Source: Asterochloris sp. CNOR1 (lineage: Eukaryota > Chlorophyta > Trebouxiophyceae > Trebouxiales > Trebouxiaceae). Taken from it: a stretch of DNA of 64,000 nt. Within the stretch, counting starts at the first letter, position 1, and each line of letters opens with the position of its first letter. Position numbers and translations under genes: made by a program. Positions 1 to 11,666 of this stretch are shown here, in pieces. The DNA lies in assembly GCA_963969365.1 (NCBI GenBank), contig OZ017755.1:620001-684000 (forward strand). Reading direction: 5' to 3'. The notes under the pieces were generated by a model, which searched no databases, was not told the origin of the DNA, and was given only the letters and a program-made list of their open reading frames with translations.

Positions 1-2857
1 GGTGGCAGCGGTGGCTGACCGCTGGCATCAGGGCTGGCAGCAGCAGCCGCCTGAGGAGCTGCAACTGCTTGCGCTGCCCTGATCCTGCAGGCACCGAGCT
101 CGGTCAGTGCGCCGATGGCACTGCTTGCTGACCACTGTTTGCCAGGGCCTGGTGTGTGCAGCATGGTAGGTACTCACTGGGGTTCCAGGCAGGCAGCCTC
201 CTTGCCGGCGTAAGCACTGTCATACACTGATAAGATGGTGCCGGGCTGCCACCAATTCTGTCAGGCAACTCACTGAGCCTCCAGGCGGGCAGCCTCCTTG
301 CCAGCCCGCTTTCTGTCCTTCCTATCTCTGCTGGCCTTGGTCCGCTGATTCTCATCTGCTTTGAGCTCGAGCAGCCTCTGCAGACGCAGTGGCAGCAGGA
401 TGCTGAGCTCAGCACCCACCTCATGAGCAGGGGACATGCCAGGCAGGGGACATGCTGAGCTTCTGCAACCGCCTAGCAGAGAGTGAGCCCTTCTGCTCAG
501 CAAGGCTGACAGGCACATGGGAGGCGGGCAGGAGATCCGGCTACCTTGCGGTGGTGGTGGTCATATGAGCTCATGTGACCTTCCAGCTCCATGGCGTTCT
601 TGTACTGCTTGTGGCACGTCTGCGCCCAGGGAAAGGGCTGTCAGAACTTAGCACAAGTGCCACCCTGCAGGAAGCCTAAGGGTGCAGAGAACACAACCTC
701 AGGAGCCCAAGCTGAGTTTGTGACGGCTGCCAAGCTCTCACTCAGGCAAGGCAGTGCCTGCTTATCAGTGGTGGTGCTCACATGGACCTTTTCTGTGCTT
801 ATGATGTGGCAAGTCGGCTGCAAGGTGTAAGTGCATATGCATATGGGACCCCAACAGCACAGCAGATCCTGCAAAGCTGCAGGGGCCACCGGCAGCAAGC
901 TGCTGCATGTATGCCCACCTCACAGTAGAAGGTGCGCTGCTGCTGGGCGACCTCCTGGCGAATCTGCTGCTCCAGCTCGGCTTGCATCTACACAGTGCAG
1001 TGGGAAAGGCGGCGTGATAGGACCTGACCGTGGCAGACGCAGTCTGTGATGGGTGCGCACGCAGCAGCCCACTGCGTCTGGCTCCAAGCTGCAGCCTGAG
1101 CACAAACTCCAGGGAAGTGGCCACATGAGCAGCTTGGAAAATTGAGCTCTGAGTGGCGACACTGGAGCCAGTAGGACATGCTGCGAACGGCAGTGCATTG
1201 GTCCCCATGGCAAAGAAGTGTTGCTCATGGTGCAACACGAGCAGGGTCCTGAAGCTGCCCCTTAGCAGTCCTGACAGGACAGCCGCAAGCCTGCTCCCCA
1301 ATGCCTGGACAGCCCAACAGCATCCACTCGGCACATCACAGGCGCCACACAACTCCGCTCGGCAATGCTGGGCAGCCAAGTTATTGAGCTAGAGCCTGGA
1401 ATGTCTGAGGCGCCACCTGAGGTGCGCCCAACATGCAATGTGGCCACTCGCTGCAGCCTACCTGACGGCGGGCAGCCCGTGTCTCGTCCTCGTCTGCCTG
1501 CACCTCCACCTCCAGCTTGCGGCGCACGACGTTGTCTGCGTCTGTGTAGAAGGTGTCCTGCTGGGCCTTGCCCAGCCCCAGACGCAGCCCAGCCTCCACG
1601 CCGCCCTGCACAGGCTCTGTGATGCCTGCAGAAGAGGACCATCTGTGGTGATGAAGCAATAAGGAAGCCTGGCTGCAGGTACAGGTGACACAGCTGACGC
1701 CGCTCTTGCACCAGATGAAGCCTGCGGGCGGCAGGCGTGTGCTGGTATGAAAGTCTGCAGGGTACCACAGGTGCCAACCCCCTCAGCTCTGTGCTGCCTG
1801 AACCAGCAGACCGCTTCTGGTCAGTTAGGGTTTGCCTGCAGCAGTGCATGAGGCGGCGCTGGGGCGTCACGCCTGCAGGTGGCAGGAGGGTACTAATATG
1901 GGCAGCTCCAGGCGACCCAGTGATTGAAGCAAATAGCAGCACCTCTGCAGTGGCTCTGTGATGCATCATAGCACTGTTTCTGTTGACGATGCAGGTGCAT
2001 GTGTGAGGCAGCTCTGGGGACAATGCCTGCAGGTGGCAATAGCGGACTGTACCACAGCGGACTGTACCACCTTCATAGTCAAGGACCAGCTTGGCCATCA
2101 AAAGAGGGTCATCACAAAGCCTGCCGGATGCAAGCTGCCGCAGCCCGGCTCTGCGATGCCTGTGCACGCGAACCTCCAGCTGCTGTCCGAGTGCGCGATG
2201 CTAGATGCAACAAAGAATTGCTCAGGTGTTTCTAGAGCACCCATGCTGGCAATTGCCCCAACAGTGCCGGCTTTGAACTCCAATCCTGTCATGCTGCAGC
2301 TATGCCATGTCTCAAGCCGTGATGCAGCTCATAGTGCATTAAAAAATCACAAGGGGATCCTACCACAGCGTCTTGTACAACCAACTTCCACCCACAGTAC
2401 CACCCCAGCCATACATGTTGCAGCCGGTGTTGTACAAGAAGGACCCACCATGCTCCTCCCGCCCCAGCCCTGCCCCCTTCCACCCCATGCGCTGCATCAT
2501 TTGGAAGCCCTTGTTGTGGTCAGGAATGGGCAGGCTGGCAGAGGCCATTTCTAGCCCGTCCATTTCCAGGGAGTCCTCAGCTCGATGCCCAATGGGGAGG
2601 TGCCAATTGTCGTCATCTGTCGCAGCCTTCAGCCGCTGCTCTCGCTGCACAGCATCAGTGCAACTTTTGATGTACCTCTGGCAGCTGCAGGTCTCAACGA
2701 TCAGATGCCACAGTGCAATGCTGCAGGGCCGAGCGTCCGGCTCAGGCATTGGCCAGGTGTTTGCTGACTCCTCAGAACAGCTTACCAAGTAGTCAGCAGA
2801 GAACTCTTTGCCCCGTCCAGCCTGGAGCTTGCTGTTCACCACCTCGAACTGCTGCAT
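1..2857 (-). CDS. G-patch and C2H2 zinc-finger protein (3' end beyond window)
   Basis: This is probably a nuclear RNA-processing factor: G-patch domains activate DEAH-box helicases, and the YCETCHKQY...DHHHRK finger is the type seen in GPATCH8/ZNF804-like and plant D111/G-patch proteins. Exons on the minus strand are 2857-2786, 2677-2449, 1625-1462, 987-919, 619-545, 377-274 and 84 to beyond base 1, and their phases agree at every joint. The G-patch lies at about residues 78-105 (NKGFQMMQRMGWKGAGLG, then REEHG split by an intron). The finger lies at about residues 170-200 and is itself split by an intron inside the C-x2-C pair. After it comes a Lys/Arg/Glu-rich helix (RKDRKRAGKEAARLEAQ) and then an Ala/Pro-rich tail that leaves the window. 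The start is the first ATG in frame. I infer RNA processing from domain content only. Confidence 0.82.
172..306 (-). repeat. Exon-edge echo: donor end of G-patch gene exon 6
   Basis: Bases 267-306 carry the real exon end and donor (plus-strand reading actcactgagcctccaggc, continuing to 306). Bases 172-209 repeat the same stretch with a few mismatches, about 95 bases further into the intron, including the CAGTGAGT-type donor. The copy is not needed for the reading frame and looks like a degenerate tandem duplicate. Confidence 0.65.
1612..2165 (-). repeat. Acceptor-end echoes of G-patch gene exon 3, plus a 15-base tandem
   Basis: The true exon 3 start reads ggctctgtgatgcctgcag on the plus strand (ending near 1631). 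Similar strings recur upstream in the same intron near 1952-1966 (tggctctgtgatgca) and 2149-2163 (cggctctgcgatgcc). A perfect 15-base tandem pair lies near 2040-2069 (agcggactgtaccac twice). The rest of this 820-base intron (1626-2448) shows nothing else I recognise. Confidence 0.45.
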
Positions 2858-3003
2858 AGTGCTTTGTACCCTGCACTGAGACTGTCAAGATCCCCTCTGC
2901 ACGCAGCACAAGCACATACAGGAAAATAGCCATGGCATACATCAGCCCAGGTTACCTGGACAGGATCAAGAAGAGCCTCTCGAGGGAACAGTCAGTCCAT
3001 GTG

Positions 3004-6000
3004 TAGCAGCGGTGTAGTAGAGCCCCACCCCGCCGGAGTCTTTTTGAGGCATATCAGGAACGTCAAATCAACGATTTCCAACGATTCCATGGGTGCACCC
3101 CGCCAATGCCCCCGCATTCCAGTCCCAATCTCTTCGGGTCTGTGTGGCATTGACAGGGCCAGCAGAAGCCACCCCACTCCTCTCTCACTGCTCTCTGCAG
3201 GTCCCTTCAGGGCCCCAGTTTCGTTCACTTCTAAGGGCTACAGAAGGCTCAAGTGAACGGCTGTCATGCAATGTGTACAGGGACTAAGCAATGCAATATG
3301 TGCCAGCAAGTATCTGTCATGCAAAGGACTGCTGTAGAGATGTTGCAAGGGGTGGGGGTCATCTCTCCTGGGCATCTGTCTGCTTCAGAACTTGCTGCTG
3401 TGGAGGGGTGGGAGGCTGCTAGATGGCAGTACCCAGTCACTTGGTGCAGTGAAGCATCAAGCAATGGATGCAATGCAAGCTGTGCATTGAAGCTCACCTG
3501 CTTGGCCTGGGACTGTGCAGTCGAAATCCTTTGAGAGACCTGGAGGGTGACCCTTTCAGGCTCCTTGTCATCCTTCACCATCCTAACCCCGGGTCATGAC
3601 AGAGATTGGCACCTTAGCAAACTGAGCAAACAGGCTGGTCACATCAAGCTTCTCAGCCTTCCACTATGCAGTGAGCTCATGGTAGACCTCCGCCTTGTAC
3701 TCTTCCTGCAGCAGATATGGGTGTGTCAGCAGCAGGTATTTGGATGTGTGTGGGGGTCAGACAACAGCAGCCAACTCACCCAGCAGTCATTGCAATGGGA
3801 GGCTGTCTCACTCTCAATTTTACCAGCCAAATCTCATTGTCCAAGCTCATCTTAGCAGCACACTGCCTGCAGACCTGTGCTGGGCTTCCCTCATGGCAAC
3901 AGTTGAAGCCTTTGACACAGGGTACCCAGGTGTTGGCGCCAGGGCCCCTCCTGTTCAATCTACTTTTTGCTGCACTTGCAGCACTGCAGCCAACAGTGAT
4001 ACATGAATGAGTTGCAGCAGCACTGGAGGCCTGCAGCAGGCTGCAATCAAGAACACACCTCAAGCTTCCACATCTCCCAACATGGCCCTTCCTGTCAGCA
4101 GAAGCAGGGGGAGCATCAGGCTCCTCCACAATCTCCACTCCTGCCCCATCACTGTCCACCCCAGATCCCTCAGCATTGGCATCAGCCTCAGCTATGGCAG
4201 TGGCAGTCCTGCTCCTCTGTAGCATTCAGCAGATGCCTTAGTGAAGCTTGTAGAAAACAGCCATGGACCACAGCCACAGACCTCACACACCTTTTGGGCT
4301 TCACATGCTCGGATTCACTCTGCCTCTCCTTGCCTGTAGGTGCAACCGCCGCTCCTTCCGGTTGAATCAGCACATAACCAAGCCACAGCTGATGAGCTGG
4401 GGAGTCTGGCATCCGCAGGGTAAGCGGCCAGAAAATACTATAAGTGTAAGCTCAAGAAACCACTTGGAGGTCCTGGGCCTCGAGTGCGCCACCACAACCA
4501 GTATTAGTCGCCGACAGGCGCGTATTTCTTCAGACTGGGAGGCCCGTCGAAGCTCTACAAAAGCAGGTGCAGCACCTGACCTGGTGCTGCATGTGTGTGC
4601 CTGCACAGCAAGCAGCTGACGCTTGTGCAGAAGCTTTCATGTCACCGCATACTATGCTTCCGCTGCAAAATGCCTGGGAGCCCAAAGTTCTGGCAGCATG
4701 CAGCATGTCCTGTACTGCAGGCAGCGGTGCTTCTGCGGAGCCGGTCAGGAGCCAGGCCAGCAGCACCAAACAGGCGTTGTCGTGCAGAAGCAGGTCGTCA
4801 GGTCTCCTGCACTGTTCCTAACACGTGAGTGGAGGTCTGCAGCCTAGGGGCTGCTTTGTCACAGCCATTCTAGAAACTGAGGGCCTCAGCAACTCTTTAG
4901 GGCACTTCTGTGAGGCATCATGAAGCGTCTTGATTCAGCAGCCCACGGACTGGACAACCTCAACGCTGCATGCCCATCTTGCAGACCATGGGCACTGATA
5001 CATACTCCACAGCTGGATCAGTGTGACAGCACTGATTTATCTAACTTCTCTGATCAGTCTGACGGCACTGGCTGCTCTGATTGCACTGGTATGCTGCAGC
5101 ACAAGGTGGCATCCCCGCAGGCCCTGAATGCATGGAGGCCCTGTGTGTTCAGTCTCCTGTCTCACGCTCCATGACATGTGTGTCCTTTGCAATGTGCAGT
5201 GAATGACAGCGTGTGCAAGCGCCACATGATTGCGCCTGACTGGCGCCGGCCATGGGACCGTCTGTGTCCTCAGTTGCTTGGCCAGATGGAACACTGGTTC
5301 AGCTGCTTGGGACAGTGGATGTCGTGCTCCTGCTGCAGGCCAGTCATGGTCACGATCCAGGAGCTGATTGCCAACACTGGCTTGCCACCTGACGGCAGGC
5401 ACCGGCTCTCCAGGGTGATGCAGCAGTACGGCTATGCAGAAGGCGATACACTGGGGACAGAGGTGCAGTGGATGACGCAGGAGACGCTTGAGGCAGCGGC
5501 AAGGGCGGCAGGGTTGGAACCTCCACTGACCTTGAGGGAAATAGGCGCTCTGCTAGTTGCAGCTGGTAAGCGTGTGGTGCTTGAGAGGAAGATGTCTGGA
5601 CTTCCATGCTGCGCAAGGCGCAGTTCCCATCAGCGGCGAGTGGCTGTGCCCTGAGGTTGCTGCTGGCAAAGGCCAACCTGATGGCTGCAGCTGGCGATGG
5701 AGTCTGTCTGAGCAGCAGCCTGCGCTTTGTCGCATTTCTGGCCCTGGCAGGCAGTGCTCTGCAGGTGGACAGCAGCCTTCGCCCCGTACACCATGACATC
5801 AGCGACCTGGCTGAGCGGGTGCTGCTTGTTTGCAGGGGCAGGCACAGACCAGGCGCACAGGGGGGGCCCCGCTCAGGCTCCAGGTGGGAAAGACTCAGCC
5901 GCCTCTCTGTGGCATCCATCCCTTTTAGATCAGAGCCAGCAGCATGCAGCTGGCTAGCAACATTGATGGAGTCGTCCAGTCCCTGACTTGCACCGACCAG

Positions 6001-6913
6001 CGCTGGTCAGCCTGTGAAGCGCAGTGATCTTCTGGCAAGGGGTCTTGCATGACCACAGCGGTCCTGCAATGCTTGAGGGTCTGCCTGGACTGTACAGCCC
6101 GCCTCTGAATCACCTGAAAGGCAGTGCTGCATGTGGCTCCTGCAGAGTGTTGGGGATGGGGTGGTGCTCAGTGACTCCACAACGCTGCAATAGTTCATGT
6201 TGCCAGCTTAGTTGATGTTGCCAGCATGACGCCCTTGCTGCTGTTGGGGTGCAAAGCTTGCAGGGTGGAGCGAACAGGGTGCCCTGTCGCAGGGAGAATG
6301 CAAGCTGGTCTATGGGCCCACAGGCAGCCTGCAGCGGCAGCCTTGCTGCTGGCCTGCAACTCACCGCTTTCACGTCTTGCCCTGCAGGAGGAACCAGTGG
6401 TACTGGTGGCGCAGGGGTAGCCGCCCCTGCAGGTGTGCAAACAGGGCTTTGCCTGCTGGGTTGCTGCTCCAGTTCTGCTTGATGTGTTTCGCGTGGGTGG
6501 TGTCATCCATCCCCAGATATTACTGCATTGCCCTGCACTCCCAGGCATACGATTGCACTGGCCAGCCAACTCCCTCCCACTCTGCAACCTGCTCAGCAGC
6601 TTGGAGCATGCGTAAGCTGTTATGCATGTGCAGGGATGTCAACATCAGCTGCCTCCACAAGCTCAGAAAGTGGCATCGAAGAGGCCCTGCGGGGGGTCGC
6701 TAATCACATGGGAGAGCAGAGCCGTCTGCAGGCCCGGCTGGCGGCTCTGGTGGAAGCTGAGCTCAGCCGCAACGCTGCCATCAACGAAACACTCATCCAG
6801 ATCAAGCAGCAGATGGGCGGCCGTCTGACCAGGTCGGACCCTCACTCTAGCACAGAGGTCAATGCCCCGACTTCCTCGCGTGGCAGTGATGCCCACTTGG
6901 ATGACAACAGTCC
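3004..6913 (+). repeat. Left arm of 3.9-kb inverted repeat
   Basis: Reading this arm forward and 11304-7418 in reverse complement gives nearly the same sequence throughout. The outer edge is at tagcagcggtgtagtag (3004) and the inner edge at gacaacagtcc (ending 6913). I see about one difference per 50-100 bases, plus indels: about 17 bases near 4405-4420 and 6 bases near 6270 are present here and absent from the other arm. Those two account for the 23-base length difference between the arms. No terminal inverted repeats of transposon type and no target-site duplication are evident at the edges, and no transposase is recognisable. It is best described as an inverted segmental duplication. Confidence 0.93.
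5178..5654 (+). CDS. Hypothetical ORF in left arm, 158 residues
   Basis: I do not recognise this protein. The frame is open from MCPLQCAVND to RRVAVP and contains a plausible helical segment (TIQELIANTGLPPDGRHRL, then LEAAARAAGLEPPLTLREIG). It may be one exon of a longer gene, because possible coding stretches also lie near 4450-4850 and 5570-5830 on the same strand. The mirrored copy in the other arm is frameshifted, so at most one arm keeps a working version. No signal peptide or membrane segment is evident. It could be non-coding sequence open by chance in GC-rich DNA. Confidence 0.3.
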   Translation: MCPLQCAVNDSVCKRHMIAPDWRRPWDRLCPQLLGQMEHWFSCLGQWMSCSCCRPVMVTIQELIANTGLPPDGRHRLSRVMQQYGYAEGDTLGTEVQWMTQETLEAAARAAGLEPPLTLREIGALLVAAGKRVVLERKMSGLPCCARRSSHQRRVAVP

Positions 6914-7040
6914 AGAATTGTATTTAAGCACCCATGCTTCAAGGCTTGCACTTGAGATGTTGACATCTGCAGATGATGTACTACCCTGGATGCAGGCGGA
7001 GGTCTCATCGTGGAAGATGGCGGATGCCTACCATTGTTGA
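6636..7040 (+). CDS. Possible terminal exon, Ser-rich and coiled-coil, left arm
   Basis: This 134-residue frame opens just after a CAG acceptor-like site. It has a Ser/Thr-rich start (MSTSAASTSSESG), then a likely amphipathic helix (about residues 18-60, with RLQARLAALVEAELSRN) and QIKQQMGG, then a polar tail that crosses from the arm into the unique spacer before stopping. The mirrored copy has mostly amino-acid-changing differences (T to A, G to V, A to S, L to M). I cannot name a family. Confidence 0.3.
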   Translation: MSTSAASTSSESGIEEALRGVANHMGEQSRLQARLAALVEAELSRNAAINETLIQIKQQMGGRLTRSDPHSSTEVNAPTSSRGSDAHLDDNSPELYLSTHASRLALEMLTSADDVLPWMQAEVSSWKMADAYHC

Positions 7041-7417
7041 AGCCCAATGACTTCCAAATAACAACCTCTGCTTGATGATGGATGGGGACGGTGGCCTCAG
7101 GCCAATATGTGGCAAGAATCTGAAGTTGATGACCTTTGCTGGTGCAGCCATGCCAGAGAGAGCTGGAGTACTACAGTATAGTTACAGCTTGGTGTCTCGC
7201 TTCTACAGTGTCCAAACTGCTGCGTCTTTCTCTGAAGGTTTTAATTTCTAAGGGATATGGGGTTACTAGGTCATCAGATGACTGATCTGCATCTTGCTGG
7301 CTGGTGTTGCTCTGCAAGGGCTGCAATCTTCGTGACCTGAGGTGCCCTGGCCACTGATGGTCTAGCTGAGTAAAACTGCTGCCAGTGCTGGTACACTCTG
7401 CATGCTAGTTGGCCATA
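6914..7417. other. Unique spacer (loop) of the inverted repeat
   Basis: These 504 bases separate the arms and have no counterpart elsewhere in the window. A candidate reading frame from the left arm runs into the spacer and stops at 7040; the mirrored frame from the right arm stops just past its own arm edge. I see no other gene, repeat or RNA here. Confidence 0.7.
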
Positions 7418-7695
7418 GGACTGTTGTCATCCATGTGGGAATCACTGCCACGCGAGGAAGTCGGGGCATTGACCTCTGTGCTAGAGTGAGGGTCCGACCT
7501 GGTCAGACGGCCGCCCATCTGCTGCTTGATCTGGATGAGTGTTTCGTTGATGGCAGCGTTGCGGCTGAGCTCAGCTTCCACCAGAGCCGCCAGCCGGGCC
7601 TGCAGACGGCTCTGCTCTCCCATGTGATTAGCGACCACCCGCAGGGCCTCTTCAATGCCACTTTCTGAGCTTGCGGAGGCAGCTGATGTTGACAT
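7405..7695 (-). CDS. Mirror of the Ser-rich coiled-coil frame, right arm
   Basis: The frame is 96 residues long and almost identical to the left-arm copy over its first 90 residues. It then leaves the arm and stops at SPMAN, so the two copies have different C-termini set by the spacer. It is open throughout, unlike the 158-residue ORF copy in this arm. Its function is unknown and it may not be expressed. Confidence 0.25.
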   Translation of the reverse strand: MSTSAASASSESGIEEALRVVANHMGEQSRLQARLAALVEAELSRNAAINETLIQIKQQMGGRLTRSDPHSSTEVNAPTSSRGSDSHMDDNSPMAN

Positions 7696-10600
7696 CCCTG
7701 CACATGCATAACAGCTTACGCATGCTCCAAGCTGCTGAGCAGGTTGCAGAGTGGGAGGGAGTTGGCTGGCCAGTGCAATCGTATGCCTGGGAGTGCAGGG
7801 CAATGCAGTAATATCTGGGAATGGATGACACCACCCACGCGAAACACATCAAGCAGAACTGGAGCAGCAACCCAGCAGGCAAAGCCCTGTTTGCACACCT
7901 GCAGGGGCGGCTACCCCTGCGCCACCAGTACCACTGGTTCCTCCTGCAGGGCAAGACGTGAAAGCGGTGAGTTGCAGGCCAGCAGCAAGGCTGCCGCTGC
8001 AGGCTGCCTGTGGGCCCATAGACCAGCTTGCATTCTCCCTGCGACAGGGCATCGCTCCACCCTGCAAGCTTTGCACCCCAACAGCAGCAAGGGCGTCATG
8101 CTGGCAACATCAACTAAGCTGGCAACATGAACTGTTGCAGCGTTGTGGAGTCACTGAGCACCACCCCATCCCCAACACTCTGCAGGAGCCACATGCAGCA
8201 CTGCCTTTCAGGTGATTCAGAGGCGGGCTGTACAGTCCAGGCAGACCCTCAAGCATTGCAGGACCGCTGTGGTCATGCAAGACCCCTTGCCAGAAGATCA
8301 CTGCGCTTCACAGGCTGACCAGCGCTGGTCGGTGCAAGTCAGGGACTGGACGACTCCATCAATGTTGCTAGCCAGCTGCATGCTGCTGGCTCTGATCTAA
8401 AAGGGATGGATGCCTCAGAGAGGCGGCTGAGTCTTTCCCACCTGGAGCCTGAGCGGGGCCCCCCCTGTGCGCCTGGTCTGTGGCTGCCCCTGCAAACAAG
8501 CAGCACCCGCTCAGCCAGGTCGCTGATGTCATGGTGTACGGGGGCGGAGGCTGCTGTCCACCTGCAGAGCACTGCCTGCCAGGGCCAGAAATGCGACAAA
8601 GCGTAGGCTGCTGCTCAGACAGACTCCATCGCCAGCTGCAGCCATCAGGTTGGCCTTTGCCAGCAGCAACCTCAGGGCACAGCCACTCGCCGCTGATGGG
8701 AACTGCGCCTTGCGCAGCATGGAAGTCCAGACATCTTCCTCTCAAGCACCACACGCTTACCAGCTGCAACTAGCAGAGCGCCTATTTCCCTCAAGGTCAG
8801 TGGAGGTTCCAACCCTGCCGCCCTTGCCGCTGCCTCAAGCGTCCCTGCGTCATCCACTGCACCTCTATCCCCAGTGTATCGCCTTCTGCATAGCCGTACT
8901 GCTGCATCACCCTGGAGAGCCGGTGCCTGCCGTCAGGTGGCAAGCCAGTGTTGGCAATCAGCTCCTGGATCGTGACCATGACTGGCCTGCAGCAGGAGCA
9001 CGACATCCACTGTCCCAAGCAGCTGAACCAGTGTTCCATCTGGCCAAGCAACTGAGGACACAGACGGTCCCATGGCCGGCGCCAGTCAGGCGCAATCATG
9101 TGGCGCTTGCACACGCTGTCATTCACTGCACATTGCAAAGGACACACATGTCATGGAGCGTGAGACAGGAGACTGAACACACAGGGCCTCCATGCATTCA
9201 GGGCCTGCGGGGATGCCACCTTGTGCTGCAGCATACCAGTGCAATCAGAGCAGCCAGTGCCGTCAGACTGATCAGAGAAGTTAGATAAATCAGTGCTGTC
9301 ACACTGATCCAGCTGTGGAGTATGTATCAGTGCCCATGGTCTGCAAGATGGGCATGCAGCGTTGAGGTTGTCCAGTCCGTGGGCTGCTGAATCAAGACGC
9401 TTCATGATGCCTCACAGAAGTGCCCTGAAGAGTTGCTGAGGCCCTCAGTTTCTAGAATGGCTGTGACAAAGCAGCCCCTAGGCTGCAGACCTCCACTCAC
9501 GTGTTAGGAACAGTGCAGGAGACCTGACGACCTGCTTCTGCACGACAACGCCTGTTTGGTGCTGCTGGCCTGGCTCCTGACCGGCTCCGCAGAAGCACCG
9601 CTGCCTGCAGTACAGGACATGCTGCATGCTGCCAGAACTTTGGGCTCCCAGGCATTTGCAGCGGAAGCATAGTATGCGGTGACATGAAAGCTTCTGCACA
9701 AGCGTCAGCTGCTTGCTGTGCAGGCACACACATGCAGCACCAGGTCAGGTGCTGCACCTGCTTTTGTAGAGCTTCGACGGGCCTCCCAGTCTGAAGAAAT
9801 ACGCGCCTGTCGCGACTAATACTGGTTGTGGTGGCGCACTCAAGGCCCAGGACCTCCAAGTGGTTTCTTGAGCTTACACTTATAGTATTTTCCGGCCGCT
9901 TACCCTGCAGCTCATCAGCTGTGGCTTGGTTATGTGCTGATTCAACCGGAAGGAGCGGCGGTTGCACCTACAGGCAAGGAGAGGCAGAGTGAATCCGAGC
10001 ATGTGAAGCCCAAAAGGTGTGTGAGGTCTGTGGCTGTGGTCCATGGCTGTTTTCTACAAGCTTCACTAAGGCATCTGCTGAATGCTACAGAGGAGCAGGA
10101 CTGCCACTGCCATAGCTGAGGCTGATGCCAATGCTGAGGGATCTGGGGTGGACAGTGATGGGGCAGGAGTGGAGATTGTGGAGGAGCCTGATGCTCCCCC
10201 TGCTTCTGCTGACAGGAAGGGCCATGTTGGGAGATGTGGAAGCTTGAGGTGTGTTCTTGATTGCAGCCTGCTGCAGGCCTCCAGTGCTGCTGCAACTCAT
10301 TCATGTATCACTGTTGGCTGCAGTGCTGCAAGTGCAGCAAAAAGTAGATTGAACAGGAGGGGCCCTGGCGCCAACACCTGGGTACCCTGTGTCAAAGGCT
10401 TCAACTGTTGCCATGAGGGAAGCCCAGCACAGGTCTGCAGGCAGTGTGCTGCTAAGATGAGCTTGGACAATGAGATATTGGCTGGTAAAATTGAGAGTGA
10501 GACAGCCTCCCATTGCAATGACTGCTGGGTGAGTTGGCTGCTGTTGTCTGACTCCCACACGCATCCAAATACTTGCTGCTGACACACCCATATCTGCTGC

Positions 10601-11304
10601 AGGAAGAGTACAAGGCGGAGGTCTACCATGAGCTCACTGCATAGTGGAAGGCTGAGAAGCTTGATGTGACCAGCCTGTTTGCTCAGTTTGCTAAGGTGCC
10701 AATCTCTGTCATGACCCGGGGTTAGGATGGTGAAGGATGACAAGGAGCCTGAAAGGGTCACCCTCCAGGTCTCTCAAAGGATTTCGACTGCACAGTCCCA
10801 GGCCAAGCAGGTGAGCTTCAATGCACAGCTTGCATTGCATCCATTGCTTGATGCTTCACTGCACCAAGTGACTGGGTACTGCCATCTAGCAGCCTCCCAC
10901 CCCTCCACAGCAGCAAGTTCTGAAGCAGACAGATGCCCAGGAGAGATGACCCCCACCCCTTGCAACATCTCTACAGCAGTCCTTTGCATGACAGATACTT
11001 GCTGGCACATATTGCATTGCTTAGTCCCTGTACACATTGCATGACAGCCGTTCACTTGAGCCTTCTGTAGCCCTTAGAAGTGAACGAAACTGGGGCCCTG
11101 AAGGGACCTGCAGAGAGCAGTGAGAGAGGAGTGGGGTGGCTTCTGCTGGCCCTGTCAATGCCACACAGACCCTAAGAGATTGGGACTGGAATGCGGGGGC
11201 ATTGGCGGGGTGCACCCATGGAATCGTTGGAAATCGTTGATTTGACGTTCCTTATATGCCTCAAAAAGACTCCGGCGGGGTGGGGCTCTACTACACCGCT
11301 GCTA
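7418..11304 (-). repeat. Right arm of 3.9-kb inverted repeat
   Basis: This is the reverse-complement partner of 3004-6913, 3887 bases long. Single-base differences break reading frames that are open in the left arm. One example is a one-base deletion near 8845 (GCAGGGACGC against GCAGGAGACGC near 5480, reading both in the same sense). Another is a one-base gain near 8545. The scattered divergence argues against a pure assembly duplication of one molecule, although joining of two alleles is still possible. Confidence 0.93.
8672..9147 (-). pseudogene. Frameshifted mirror copy of the 158-residue ORF
   Basis: On the minus strand the same protein text starts at 9147 and continues to about 8850. 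There a one-base deletion in the GCAG(A)GACGC stretch moves the second half (LEAAARAAGLEPPLT onward, ending 8672) into another frame. The missing base is the only large change, so the break is probably recent relative to the duplication. Confidence 0.4.
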
Positions 11305-11666
11305 TGTGTAGTGCTGTTGCAGCGAAAGTGCTTGAATAGTCTTACTAGTTCAGTGCACTGCCATCACTTGCATTCACTTTTAGCTGGCATGCACAGGTAA
11401 CCATGGACACTGCACCACAGCCGTCAGGTGCACCAGCCCCTAGCTGGAGTCAGGGTAAAGCAGCTGCAGCATTGTCTCATGAAGACAGTGATGTCCATAA
11501 CCGCAGCCTCTGGGCTTATCAGCTGGCTCATCCCCGTGCAGTCAATTGCCCTGGAAAAAGGACCCTGCAGTGGCAGCCAGCGCAGGGAGGAGGCAGTCAA
11601 CAGCATCACATGTAGCGGAGCTCAACAAACAGCTCTAGATCCGCAGCCAGCAATGCACAGCTCACC
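11305..11666. other. Intergenic, inverted repeat to GT14 gene
   Basis: This stretch lies between the outer edge of the right arm and the stop codon of the GT14 gene. A short frame beginning MDTAPQPSGAPAP at 11403 is open for 70 codons but resembles nothing I know. It probably holds the 3' untranslated region of the GT14 gene. Confidence 0.5.

Noticed and set aside
1262-2167. 301-codon minus-strand frame as a separate gene
   Set aside because: It covers introns and wrong-frame exons of the G-patch gene and has no recognisable domain.
3004-11304. Transposable element with terminal inverted repeats
   Set aside because: The repeats are the whole arms, no target-site duplication flanks the outer edges, and no transposase, integrase or reverse transcriptase motifs are visible.
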